DNA of 64,000 nucleotides from Algoriphagus sp. TR-M9. Its GTDB lineage: Bacteria > Bacteroidota > Bacteroidia > Cytophagales > Cyclobacteriaceae. This document shows positions 36,122 to 43,862 of this stretch, one piece after another (within the stretch, counting starts at the first letter, position 1; each line of letters opens with the position of its first letter). The stretch lies in assembly GCF_027594545.1 (NCBI RefSeq), contig NZ_CP115160.1, positions 3,109,001 to 3,173,000 on the forward strand, in the 5' to 3' direction. Made by a program: the position numbers and the translations under genes. The notes beneath the pieces are model-generated. The model saw only the letters and a list, made by a program, of their open reading frames with translations, was not told where the DNA came from and did no database searches.

Positions 36122-37225
36122 TTATTCTATGGTGACTTTCACATCATCAGTCAGTGGCCGGGACACACAGCAAAGTACATAACCTGCTTCCTTCTCATTG
36201 GGACTTAGGCCTGCATCTTCGTCCATTTTCACCTCACCACTCAGCAGTTTACCTCTACATGCGGTACAAAGTCCACTTTGGCAGCTGTAAGGCATATTTA
36301 AGTCCTGCGCCAGTCCGGCTTCTAATATGGTCTTGTCCGGCGTGACTGTCACTGCATGCTCCTCTCCTTCCAATACTACCGTAATATCCCGAGTCAAAAT
36401 ACCTCCAGTTTGACCATGTGTAGCAGCCTCATGCGCTTGATCTGCCGCTGCAGAATAAAAACTTTCACGGTGAACCTGCCCAGATGGCACGCCAAGCTCC
36501 TGAAGCACCTCTTCGAAATTATCCATGATTCCCTCGGGTCCACAGGCAAAGTATTCCTTTTGGAAAGAAGCATCAGATTCGGCACTTTGAGCAAACTCAC
36601 GTAACTTTTCTTTACTCAGGCGGCCCCTCATTCCGGTCCAGGATTCAGCTGGTTGGCTCAGATTATGAATCACTTCAAGTCTAGCAGGATTCTTTTCCAC
36701 CAGGGCATCCAATTGCTTCTTGAAGATGATCTGCTCTTCGTTTCTACTACAATACAAAAGCGTAACCTTGGACTTAGGCTCATTGACCAAAACTGACTTT
36801 AAGATCCCCATGATGGGGGTAATTCCAGATCCTGCTGCGACCAGGAAAAAGTGCTTTTGGTTTTGGGAATGAAAATCAGTGGTGAAGTTTCCCAGTGGCT
36901 TCAACACATTGATGGTTTTGCCTGGAAATACTTTTTCGTTCAGAAAATTGGAAAACAAACCCTCAGAAACCCGCTTGACGGATATTCCCGGAAATGGATC
37001 TACAAAAGGCGAAGTGCAAAGACTGTAAGATCTGCGCTGCTCCTTGCCTTCAAAATCCATCACCAAAGTCAAAAACTGCCCCGGTTTGTATTCTAAAAAT
37101 GGCTCTGGCTGTTCAAAATAAATGGTGACCGTATCCGATGTTTCCTTGACTACCTCTCTCACTTTCAGCGGCAAGTAAGTATTTGACTTGGCCGCCGGTT
37201 TCTTTTTCTTGAATAAATTGAACAT
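36122..37225 (-). CDS. PaaE-like ferredoxin-NADP reductase with C-terminal 2Fe-2S domain
   Basis: Three-domain electron-transfer flavoprotein. The N-terminal FAD-binding barrel has RRSYSLCTSP, the central NAD(P)-binding domain has FLVAAGSGITPIMGILKS, and the C-terminal plant-type ferredoxin has cysteines C315, C320 and C323 plus C352 or C353. This matches PaaE and related oxygenase reductases, but no paaABCD oxygenase genes are nearby, so the partner is unknown. Length 367 fits the family. The basic KKKKPAAK N-terminus is common in Cytophagales versions. Confidence 0.88.
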   Translation of the reverse strand: MFNLFKKKKPAAKSNTYLPLKVREVVKETSDTVTIYFEQPEPFLEYKPGQFLTLVMDFEGKEQRRSYSLCTSPFVDPFPGISVKRVSEGLFSNFLNEKVFPGKTINVLKPLGNFTTDFHSQNQKHFFLVAAGSGITPIMGILKSVLVNEPKSKVTLLYCSRNEEQIIFKKQLDALVEKNPARLEVIHNLSQPAESWTGMRGRLSKEKLREFAQSAESDASFQKEYFACGPEGIMDNFEEVLQELGVPSGQVHRESFYSAAADQAHEAATHGQTGGILTRDITVVLEGEEHAVTVTPDKTILEAGLAQDLNMPYSCQSGLCTACRGKLLSGEVKMDEDAGLSPNEKEAGYVLCCVSRPLTDDVKVTIE

Positions 37226-37403
37226 TCCTGATCTAAGCGTTTATCTGATTTTCGACTGCAAAATTAACCCCCAAAGTGAATTTATCAGGGTTGCTGTCAA
37301 ATATTTCAAGGGATAACCGAGATAATGCCCGAGAGGTTCAGCTATTTTTCAGCTTAATCCGGTTTTTAATCTGATTCACACAGGAGTATTGGCTCCAAAA
37401 AAT

Positions 37404-37411
37404 TAACTTTG
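37404..37411 (+). promoter_or_regulatory. Candidate -7 box of the purB promoter
   Basis: TAACTTTG matches TAnnTTTG and lies 30 bp before the purB ATG. It overlaps an upstream in-frame TTG at 37409, which argues that translation starts at the ATG instead. The -33 element is unclear. Confidence 0.4.
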
Positions 37412-37441
37412 CACCTTCCTTTTAACCAACGATTCAAAGTA

Positions 37442-38785
37442 ATGGAATTAAATGCACTGACTGCGGTCACCTCTGTAGATGGACGCTACGCCGGCAAAAC
37501 GGCACCTTTGAGAGCTTATTTTTCAGAATTTGCCCTGATCAAGTACCGGGTACATGTGGAAGTGGAGTATTTTATCGCGCTTTGCGAGCTGCCTTTACCA
37601 CAGTTGGCGGATTTTGACCCCGCGCTGTTCACCGAGCTCAGAGGCATTGTCTCCAACTTTTCCCTAGAAGATGCTCATACGATCAAGGAAACCGAGAAAA
37701 TCACCAATCATGACGTGAAAGCGGTAGAGTATTTTCTCAAAGAAAAATTCGATGGTTTGGGACTGGAGAAATACAAGGAATTCATACACTTTGGCCTGAC
37801 TTCTCAGGACATCAATAACACGGCCACGCCACTGATGCTTAAAGAAGGCTTAGAGCAAGTGATTTTGCCTCAGCTGGATCAGGTAATCAGCAAACTAAAG
37901 ACCCTAGCCATAGAATGGAAAGCTATTCCTATGCTTGCCAAAACGCATGGACAGCCGGCCTCTCCTACCCGACTCGGTAAAGAACTGGAAGTATTTATTG
38001 TGCGCCTGCAAAAGCAAGTGGAGCTGCTAAACCATGTGCCATATTCGGCCAAATTTGGCGGAGCCACAGGGAATATGAATGCCCATCAGGTCGCCTATCC
38101 TTCCTTTGCCTGGAATGAGTTTGCATTCAAATTCGTCAGTGAATACCTAGGTTTAGAGCGCAGCTATCCCACCACACAAATCGAGCATTACGACAACCTA
38201 GCGGCTACTTTTGACAGCCTAAAACGCATCAACACCATTCTCTTGGATCTGGCAAAGGATGTATGGCAATACGTGGCTATGAACTATTTCAAGCAAAAGA
38301 TCAAAGCCGGAGAGATAGGTTCCTCAGCCATGCCGCACAAGGTCAACCCCATTGATTTTGAAAATGCGGAAGGGAATCTAGGCATTGCCAATGCGCTTCT
38401 GGAACACCTGGCTGCCAAGCTTCCGATTAGTCGACTGCAGCGGGATCTGACGGACAGCACTGTTTTGAGAATTATAGGTGTGCCACTGGGGCATATGCAG
38501 ATTTCCTTCGAATCTCTCCTGAAAGGCCTAGGTAAACTGGAATTAAACCAAGCTGCTATACAAGCGGATCTGGAGGATAACTGGGCAGTAGTAGCAGAAG
38601 CAATCCAGACCGTATTGAGAAGAGAAGGCTTCCCGAAACCTTACGAAGCCCTGAAAGACCTGACCAGAACCAACACCAAAATCACGGAACAGTCAATTTC
38701 AGAATTCATCTCTAACCTGCCTATTTCAGATGAGCTGAAAAAAGAGCTGAGCCTAATCTCACCCTTTAATTATACCGGAATCTGA
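37442..38785 (+). CDS. purB: Adenylosuccinate lyase
   Basis: Fumarase/aspartase-superfamily enzyme catalysing two fumarate-releasing steps of purine synthesis (SAICAR to AICAR, adenylosuccinate to AMP). The N-terminus is MELNALTAVTSVDGRY as in E. coli-type PurB. Active-site segments are LTSQDINNTA, KTHGQPASPTRLGKE and the signature GSSAMPHKVNP. Length 447 residues. I chose ATG at 37442, since the upstream TTG extension would overlap the promoter box. Monocistronic, with a terminator after it. Confidence 0.97.
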   Translation: MELNALTAVTSVDGRYAGKTAPLRAYFSEFALIKYRVHVEVEYFIALCELPLPQLADFDPALFTELRGIVSNFSLEDAHTIKETEKITNHDVKAVEYFLKEKFDGLGLEKYKEFIHFGLTSQDINNTATPLMLKEGLEQVILPQLDQVISKLKTLAIEWKAIPMLAKTHGQPASPTRLGKELEVFIVRLQKQVELLNHVPYSAKFGGATGNMNAHQVAYPSFAWNEFAFKFVSEYLGLERSYPTTQIEHYDNLAATFDSLKRINTILLDLAKDVWQYVAMNYFKQKIKAGEIGSSAMPHKVNPIDFENAEGNLGIANALLEHLAAKLPISRLQRDLTDSTVLRIIGVPLGHMQISFESLLKGLGKLELNQAAIQADLEDNWAVVAEAIQTVLRREGFPKPYEALKDLTRTNTKITEQSISEFISNLPISDELKKELSLISPFNYTGI

Positions 38786-38820
38786 CCCGAAAAGAATCCC
38801 GATTTTTTTGAAATTTAAAG

Positions 38821-38851
38821 AAGCCGGAACTTAAGTGTTTCGGCTTTTTTT
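38821..38851 (+). terminator. Rho-independent terminator after purB
   Basis: Stem AAGCCGGA with TTTCGGCTT (about 38821-38829 and 38838-38846), then a run of T to 38851. Confidence 0.8.
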
Positions 38852-39020
38852 ATCTGCCAAAAACCCTATTTCAACTGTAGGCTAAAACCAAGACAATCAA
38901 CTTTTTACCGGAAACAGATTACATTCTCGACAAAAAGCCCTAAATTATTTTCATAAAGTTTAAAATGTATTTTATAACTAAAAATCCGTTTTATAAACCT
39001 GAAACTTAACTTTAGAAATC

Positions 39021-39158
39021 ATGGCCAGAAAAAAACTAGTAGACCCCAGCATCAACGAATCTTCAAACACTACCCAGGAGGACACTCAAGCTCTAAAGGT
39101 CAATTTGACTTCGCCAGAGTTAGTGCGTAAAAAAAGAGTAGATCCCTCTGACTCTTAA
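39021..39158 (+). CDS. Small 45-aa basic protein with terminal repeat motif
   Basis: ATG to TAA frame of 45 residues. The N-terminus reads MARKKLVDPSIN and the C-terminus VRKKRVDPSDS, so a RKKxVDPS word appears at both ends around a polar middle (TTQEDTQALKVN). A TAACTTTA box sits 7 bp upstream. It ends 7 bp before the convergent ctlX stop. No family recognised. The internal repeat and clean spacing argue for a real small gene. Confidence 0.5.
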   Translation: MARKKLVDPSINESSNTTQEDTQALKVNLTSPELVRKKRVDPSDS

Positions 39159-39165
39159 GTAAGCC

Positions 39166-40098
39166 TCAGTTCTTCTTTGGCAGGAACAATTCGGCCATCA
39201 TGCACCTAGCACTTCCTCCCCCCAGTTTTTCAATGGTGGGAATGGAAGGACTGATGATTGTTGTGTATTTTTCTATCAACTGAATCTGCCCTACATTCAG
39301 GCTATCAAGGGCAGTCTGGGACATAACAGTGAATTTCTCTCCCCCATCATTGCTGACTTCAAGCATATTGCCTGCAAAATTAAACTTTTGTTTTCCCGTG
39401 ATCGGAATCACCTTTTTGCCGGTTTGGGTCAGACTCCGCTGTACACTTTGTTTTTCAGAAGCTTTGGGGATTGCATCCAGGCAAACTACCGCCAAATCCG
39501 TCCCAATATGCATCATAACATTAGTATGATAAATGGGTGCCAGCTCACCCTTGACTTCCTGTACCGCATGAAAGCCCACCACGCTATACCCCAAAATCTC
39601 CCCTACATAGCGCAAAGGAATAGGATGAGTGCGATCAGAATAAGAAGCAAATATCGTTTTGCTCTCATGATCCATCACCATGCTTCCAGTTCCCTCGAGA
39701 AACTGCGCATCCTTTTCAAAAAAACTAATGTCCAATATCTCACTGACCTGATAGCCTTTTTTCATTAAGCGCTCAATCAGATCCTTTCGCCTTTCCGGCC
39801 TTCTATTTGGAGAATACATGGGATAGAGTAGCATCTTCCCATCCGAATGCGTGCTGATCCAGTTATTTGGGAAAAGCGCATCAGGTTTCACAGGCTTGGC
39901 AGTATCCTCCACCACCTCCACATTCACGCGCTGATCCCTGAGCATGGCCACAAATGCATCAAACTCCTGCATCGCTAGTTTTTGGATTTCCTCAGAACTC
40001 CTGGCATCACTTTTCTGATAAAAATTATCCATAGCAGTCTCCGGATTAAACCCAAAGTTGGATGGGCGAACCATCATGATGTGAGGAGTAGTCTGCAT
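39166..40098 (-). CDS. ctlX: Citrulline utilization hydrolase CtlX-type amidinotransferase-fold enzyme
   Basis: 310-residue member of the guanidino-group-modifying superfamily (ADI/DDAH fold). Visible motifs are PDALFPNNWISTH, LEGTGSMVMD, YHTNVMM and the C-terminal nucleophile GGGSARCMMAE (C299). The CtlX subgroup is linked to citrulline or arginine use in Francisella and Bacteroidota; the physiological substrate here is not proven. The start lies 1 bp after the stop of the upstream secreted-protein gene, so the two probably share a transcript. Confidence 0.87.
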   Translation of the reverse strand: MQTTPHIMMVRPSNFGFNPETAMDNFYQKSDARSSEEIQKLAMQEFDAFVAMLRDQRVNVEVVEDTAKPVKPDALFPNNWISTHSDGKMLLYPMYSPNRRPERRKDLIERLMKKGYQVSEILDISFFEKDAQFLEGTGSMVMDHESKTIFASYSDRTHPIPLRYVGEILGYSVVGFHAVQEVKGELAPIYHTNVMMHIGTDLAVVCLDAIPKASEKQSVQRSLTQTGKKVIPITGKQKFNFAGNMLEVSNDGGEKFTVMSQTALDSLNVGQIQLIEKYTTIISPSIPTIEKLGGGSARCMMAELFLPKKN

Positions 40099-40099
40099 A

Positions 40100-40957
40100 T
40101 TAATGAGTCAAAGGATATCGGTAAAGTACCGGAATAATATTGAACCTGCGCTCGCTTAAGGTAAAATAACCTGGTTTTCTACTGTCAAAACCTATCGCCT
40201 CTCCCTGCGGTTCGGGATCGTATGGCAATAGCTCCGATTCACTTTCTAAGGTTTCTGCTATAGATTCCCCTACTTTTCTATTCCAATAATGAACTTCGAG
40301 ATAAGTTTTGATGAGGATTTTGGTACCATCAGGCGAGATATCTCCACCTACAGAACCACCAAAATCCAATTCCGCCACATTTTCCAATTCCACCTTCCCC
40401 TTTGGGAAATCCTCAAATTTGAGTCGAAATACGTTATTGGACTTATCCCGTTTACTCACTATAAAAACATCCTTGGAAATGGGGTCCACCATCAAAGTCT
40501 CCGCATCCCTAGGCCCCTTAGGATAGGTCAAAACCACCTTTTCCATAGAGACAGTCTGGGTTTTGAGCAAAGTTTCTGGCTCCATTACCCTGTAGACCAC
40601 CACCTGATCGCGTACTGCAAGATTATCACCTATATCACCCAAGTAGATGTAACTTTCTTCACCTGGTCCAGGGCCCACCGCAATATCTTCCCAGTCTATG
40701 TTTTCTGCGCCTTCTAAAACCAACTCAGCAATAAGCTCCTTTTCCAGACTGAGCACATAGATGATAGGCTCTCCACCGCTGTCATTGTGTACATATATCC
40801 TGTCTGTATCTATTCGGCTTTGAGCAAGCCCACTGATTTCTTCCAGTGTCTGAGATTGGATCTCCTTTAGTGCCAAGGGAGCTTGAGAGCTGGTATCCTG
40901 AGCGAAAGCCCAAATCGAATATTGTAAGGTAACTAGTAGTAAAAGACCGAATTTCAT
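40100..40957 (-). CDS. Secreted beta-propeller-like protein of unknown function
   Basis: About 285 residues with a signal peptide (cleavage near AFAQ). Propeller-like strand blocks recur: ISGLAQSRIDTDRIYVHND, IDWEDIAVGPG, YIYLGDIGDN and RDAETLMVDPISKDVFIVSKR. The IDWEDIA and LGDIGDN words resemble bacterial proteins related to phytase/esterase-like propellers, but no activity can be claimed. The internal ATG (second Met) is preferred as start. It directly precedes ctlX on the same strand. Confidence 0.75.
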   Translation of the reverse strand: MKFGLLLLVTLQYSIWAFAQDTSSQAPLALKEIQSQTLEEISGLAQSRIDTDRIYVHNDSGGEPIIYVLSLEKELIAELVLEGAENIDWEDIAVGPGPGEESYIYLGDIGDNLAVRDQVVVYRVMEPETLLKTQTVSMEKVVLTYPKGPRDAETLMVDPISKDVFIVSKRDKSNNVFRLKFEDFPKGKVELENVAELDFGGSVGGDISPDGTKILIKTYLEVHYWNRKVGESIAETLESESELLPYDPEPQGEAIGFDSRKPGYFTLSERRFNIIPVLYRYPLTH

Positions 40958-41022
40958 AAACATATAGTAGAGCGTAGTAGGTAAATTAATGAAAACAACG
41001 ATTGATCACACCGGACAGGAAC

Positions 41023-41136
41023 ATGAGTAAGCCCAATCATGCTAACAGTAAAAACAGGCTCCGAGATTCCTTTTTAGAAGAAAAATTGGATTTAATCAAA
41101 GATGATTTCAATCCTAAAGCTTTATTCAAAAAATAA
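41023..41136 (+). CDS. Possible 37-aa small protein
   Basis: ATG to TAA frame of 37 residues, charged and probably helical (RDSFLEEKLDLIKDD, ending KALFKK). An AGGA word lies a few bases upstream. The rest of this 310-bp gap holds the tRNA promoter. No family was recognised, and the short length makes coding status uncertain. Confidence 0.35.
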   Translation: MSKPNHANSKNRLRDSFLEEKLDLIKDDFNPKALFKK

Positions 41137-41200
41137 GTAACTGAGCATGAAGCAAAAAGAAAGAAGGAGTAAGAAAATCACATTTTTTTTAGGGTGAGGG

Positions 41201-41233
41201 TTTGGAATAAATCATATAGCCTCCTACATTTGC
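41201..41233 (+). promoter_or_regulatory. Promoter of tRNA-Asn
   Basis: TTTG (41201-41204) and TACATTTG (41226-41233) are separated by 21 bp and match the Bacteroidota -33 TTTG / -7 TAnnTTTG arrangement. The tRNA begins 40 bp downstream. Confidence 0.65.
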
Positions 41234-41273
41234 ATCACCAATTCGGAAAAAGCTCCGGGTTAAACATAAAATT

Positions 41274-41347
41274 CCTTCTTAGCTCAGTTGGTTAGAGCAT
41301 CTGACTGTTAATCAGAGGGTCCTTGGTTCGAGCCCAAGAGAAGGAGC
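41274..41347 (+). tRNA. tRNA-Asn (anticodon GTT)
   Basis: 74-nt cloverleaf. The acceptor stem TCCTTCT pairs with AGAAGGA, with discriminator G. The D-arm is GCTCAGTTGGTTAGAGC and the anticodon arm CTGAC-TGTTAAT-CAG with GTT. The T-arm is CTTGG-TTCGAGC-CCAAG. CCA is not encoded. The 3' part is duplicated exactly 396 bp downstream, around the GIY-YIG gene. Confidence 0.95.
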
Positions 41348-41349
41348 AT
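41317..41349 (+). repeat. Direct repeat, left copy (inside tRNA-Asn 3' part)
   Basis: A 33-bp stretch from the anticodon-stem/variable loop through the T-arm and acceptor 3' strand to two bases past the gene. It is repeated exactly at 41713-41745. Confidence 0.9.
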
Positions 41350-41352
41350 ATA

Positions 41353-41385
41353 AAGCCTCATTTCGGAAGATCTGAGGCTTTTTTT
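41353..41385 (+). terminator. Terminator after tRNA-Asn
   Basis: A 9-bp perfect stem, AAAGCCTCA with TGAGGCTTT (41353-41361 and 41374-41382), is followed by T. It differs from the terminator that follows the duplicated tRNA end. Confidence 0.85.
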
Positions 41386-41402
41386 GGTTTTAAAGATATG
41401 CC

Positions 41403-41696
41403 ATGGATTTTTCAGTATATATCCTGTATTCCAGGAGTTTGGACAAATTCTACATTGGATATACAGCTAATTTCACAGCAAGGTTAGCTTATCACAACAG
41501 TACCCAAAATAAAATCTGGACGAAAAGAGGACAGCCTTGGGAAGTTCATCTGCTAATTGACAGGCTAGAAAAATCCCAAGCTTTGAAGATGGAAAAACAC
41601 CTAAAAAAAATGAAGTCCAGAAATTATCTTATTAATCTAAAAGCCGATCCTTCGGCAATCGATGCGCTGATACAAAGATTTAGGAAAAGCATCTGA
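41403..41696 (+). CDS. GIY-YIG nuclease superfamily protein (URI type)
   Basis: 97-residue single-domain protein. The first strands carry YILYSRSLDKFYIGYT, the GIY-YIG motif in its YIL-YIG form. The catalytic arginine is probably in ARLAYHN (R27), and the glutamate in the helix KSQALKMEKHLKK. The size equals standalone UvrC/URI-like bacterial GIY-YIG proteins. It sits alone between tRNA-Asn and the duplicated tRNA end, suggesting a homing-type or element-encoded role (inference). Confidence 0.88.
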   Translation: MDFSVYILYSRSLDKFYIGYTANFTARLAYHNSTQNKIWTKRGQPWEVHLLIDRLEKSQALKMEKHLKKMKSRNYLINLKADPSAIDALIQRFRKSI

Positions 41697-41712
41697 TCCC
41701 GATTCATCGGGA

Positions 41713-41745
41713 AGGGTCCTTGGTTCGAGCCCAAGAGAAGGAGCA
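41713..41745 (+). repeat. Direct repeat, right copy (tRNA-Asn 3' duplicate)
   Basis: Exact 33-bp copy of 41317-41349. The 5' half of the tRNA is absent, so this is not a second functional tRNA gene. Confidence 0.9.
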
Positions 41746-41776
41746 AAACCTGATACGAAAGTGTCAGGTTTTTTTA
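41746..41776 (+). terminator. Hairpin terminator after the tRNA fragment
   Basis: An 11-bp stem AAACCTGATAC with GTGTCAGGTTT and a GAAA tetraloop is followed by T. Probably the original tRNA-Asn terminator displaced by the inserted unit. A near copy occurs at 42904-42934. Confidence 0.85.
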
Positions 41777-42238
41777 TGCCAACATTTTTTCAATTAATCA
41801 GAAAAGGATACTTTCTCAAGACAACATTCAAGACAAGCCTAACCAACCTTGACCGGGTAGGTATTGCTCGAAATGAAAGGATAAGAGACTCGAATTCTTT
41901 GTCAGGCTGAGCACTGGAGCTACGGGGGTAGCGGATATCGAAGCCTTTGTATCTATATCAAGTTCAGGGAAAATTAATAATTGTGAGAGGTAAGCATAAT
42001 TAACAGCTATTCTTGTTCTCGACTACGCTCGAACTGACATGATTGGTGATTTGATTTCCATTTCTAAATTCTCGACCACATGACTATTGGATTGAGAGAA
42101 GAAGCAAAAGCCACTCATTTCTAAAAGGCTTTTACTTTACCTTCAACTTTGCTTTTTCTATTTCCTCCCCTGCTTTCCTACAAAATCCTTATTTTTAATC
42201 TTCTTATGTTCTAAGAATTCCCAAACCCAGCTTCGACT
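41777..42238. other. Intergenic region with repeat fragments
   Basis: No gene is supported in this about 460-bp stretch. It contains TGTCAGGCTGAGC near 41900 and CTCGACTACGCTCGAACTGACA near 42020. These resemble the arms of the palindromic element at 53280-53384 and the CTGAGCGCAGTCG fragment near 13530. It appears to be a graveyard of a dispersed intergenic repeat. Confidence 0.4.
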
Positions 42239-42679
42239 ATGAAAAAATCATTTTTGTACCTCATTTCACTAACACTCATTTTTATTGGAAATGAAACCTG
42301 TTTTGGTCAGACAATCCTTAAAAAAGAAACCGTTACCGACCTCAGTAAAACACCAAACTACGCCTTTGGAGTAAAAGACGAAGATGGTTTCAAAAGCGCA
42401 TTATCGATATATGATACCTTCATAGAAAATGGAGTCGAGATTGAAAATTTTGAAATTGTAATGAAAGGCCCAGTAGTCAAAACGATGGTGAAAGACTCTG
42501 AACTTGAGAAGTATTTTGAGAAATATAATGGCAAAGTTCGTGTTAGTATTTGTAGTGTAGCGATGAAAAGACTTGGAGTTTCCAAAGAGCAGCTTTTTCC
42601 TGGATTGGAAGTGGTAGAAACTTACACGATACGCATTCTTCAATTACAGGCTTTGGGCTATAATTCGATTATATACTGA
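42239..42679 (+). CDS. Secreted DsrE-like protein
   Basis: 146 residues with a signal peptide (cleavage near CFGQT). The mature part follows the DsrE/DsrF fold pattern: FKSALSIYDTFIENGV, IVMKGPVVKTMV, VRVSICSVAMKRLGV and the end LQLQALGYNSIIY. The cysteine in VSICSVAM occupies the usual DsrE Cys position. The periplasmic location implied by the signal peptide is common among Bacteroidota DsrE-like proteins. Sulfur transfer activity is not established. Confidence 0.72.
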   Translation: MKKSFLYLISLTLIFIGNETCFGQTILKKETVTDLSKTPNYAFGVKDEDGFKSALSIYDTFIENGVEIENFEIVMKGPVVKTMVKDSELEKYFEKYNGKVRVSICSVAMKRLGVSKEQLFPGLEVVETYTIRILQLQALGYNSIIY

Positions 42680-42903
42680 GAAAAAAAGCAGCACTCGGCA
42701 AGAGTAAATTTCAAATAAAATAGTGCCCTAGGTTTAACTGTTCACAGAAAACTCCTATTTACTTTCGAAGAATACCTGTTCGGGTTCCATTATTTAAAAG
42801 GAAGTAATTCACTTCATATCACCTGAATTACCCAGCTGAAGAAGTACACCTTTAAATATCGAAAAAACCTTAAATGGTTGCCCTTTCATTGATAGGAGAA
42901 GAA

Positions 42904-42934
42904 AAACCTGACACGAAAGTGTTAGGTTTTTTTA
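42904..42934 (+). terminator. Hairpin terminator, near copy of 41746-41776
   Basis: Stem AAACCTGACAC with GTGTTAGGTTT, loop GAAA, then T-run. Two base differences from the hairpin after the tRNA fragment, including one that keeps pairing. The surrounding 330-bp gap between the DsrE-like and barrel genes holds no supported gene. Confidence 0.8.
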
Positions 42935-42981
42935 TGTTCTAATTTTAATAAATCTAGTATATACTATTTTTAGTTTATTTC

Positions 42982-43001
42982 GTTAAAACTAAAGTTTTAA
43001 C
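42982..43001. promoter_or_regulatory. Perfect palindrome before a barrel gene
   Basis: GTTAAAACT (42982-42990) and AGTTTTAAC (42993-43001) are exact inverted copies with a 2-bp centre, ending 8 bp before the start codon. The size and position suit an operator or a start-proximal hairpin; the partner is unknown. Confidence 0.4.
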
Positions 43002-43009
43002 TTTTAGCC

Positions 43010-43807
43010 ATGAAGACAATTCTACTATTCGTGTTATTTATGATTCCAAACATCATTTTTTCTCAAGTAAAGGATCATGCTGCATACACTATGAACAATC
43101 TTTCTTCATACGAAAAAAGAAAATTAAGATATAGCGAAAGCCGGGAGGATGGCAAATATTTCCTATTTCAGGCAGGACTCCGAAAACATAAAACCACACC
43201 AGGAGAAAACCTATACTTTGACATCAATGGTGAATTGGACGGAGTGGTAAGTGGGCTTTATGGGTTTAGAAAAGGCAATCTCTCTTTTGAAACTGGCTTT
43301 GGCTTCATTTGGCACAATTCTACTATCAATCATTTTTTAGGTAATACAGGTGAAAAACTTGAGACCTATGTAAATTTCAACTCCGGATATTTGCCAGTAG
43401 GGTTTAGGTACGATATTCCTTTAGATGACAAAAAAAGTGTCAGATTTGGTGCTCATGCCTCGGCAAATATCATCCTTTTTTCAACAGATAAGCCTGATGA
43501 GTTTGGATCAACCTCCTATTCTAAAACCGCAGGAACCGAAAATATTTACCTTGACATGCAAATAGAAGAGAAAAAGTTTCCAGCCTTTTTTAAGGTTGGC
43601 CTACATTCAGAAATAGCCATTTTTAAATCTTCTTTCTTGGTCATTCGAGGCAGCTATATTTTATCTCCAACTACCTACAGGACAATTTTATATAATTGGG
43701 AACTAAACAATGAATCTGGCTCATTTCGGAATGAAACAAAAATCGATGGATTGATTTTTGAAATTGCTTACAAACTACCTTTGAATATTTTTAATCTCGA
43801 AAAGTAA
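43010..43807 (+). CDS. Outer-membrane beta-barrel protein
   Basis: 265 residues with a signal peptide (cleavage near IIFSQ). The mature chain alternates amphipathic strands with polar loops: KYFLFQAGLRKH, NLSFETGFGFIWHN, VRFGAHASANIIL and FEIAYKLPLNIFNL. It lacks plug or peptidoglycan-binding domains. No family name can be given. The palindrome just upstream may regulate it. Confidence 0.68.
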   Translation: MKTILLFVLFMIPNIIFSQVKDHAAYTMNNLSSYEKRKLRYSESREDGKYFLFQAGLRKHKTTPGENLYFDINGELDGVVSGLYGFRKGNLSFETGFGFIWHNSTINHFLGNTGEKLETYVNFNSGYLPVGFRYDIPLDDKKSVRFGAHASANIILFSTDKPDEFGSTSYSKTAGTENIYLDMQIEEKKFPAFFKVGLHSEIAIFKSSFLVIRGSYILSPTTYRTILYNWELNNESGSFRNETKIDGLIFEIAYKLPLNIFNLEK

Positions 43808-43862
43808 AAGCGTAGAACTTCAAGGAGAAATTACAGAAACCAATAAACATCAACTTTTAATA

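Larger units (their letters stand above)
41317..41745 (+). mobile_element. Putative tRNA-integrated mini-element with a single GIY-YIG gene
   Basis: A 396-bp unit is bounded by 33-bp direct repeats of the tRNA-Asn 3' part and contains only a terminator and one GIY-YIG nuclease gene. Elements that integrate at a tRNA restore the gene and leave such a copy at the far end. Here no recombinase is present, so either it moved through the nuclease or it is the remnant of a larger island. Confidence 0.55.

Noticed and set aside
37409..37441. TTG start for purB giving 11 more residues
   Set aside because: The TTG lies in the promoter-like TAACTTTG box and PurB proteins normally begin with the MELNALTAV-type sequence at the ATG.
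41713..41745. A second tRNA-Asn gene
   Set aside because: Only the 3' part is present; the D-arm and 5' acceptor strand are missing, so it cannot fold as a tRNA.
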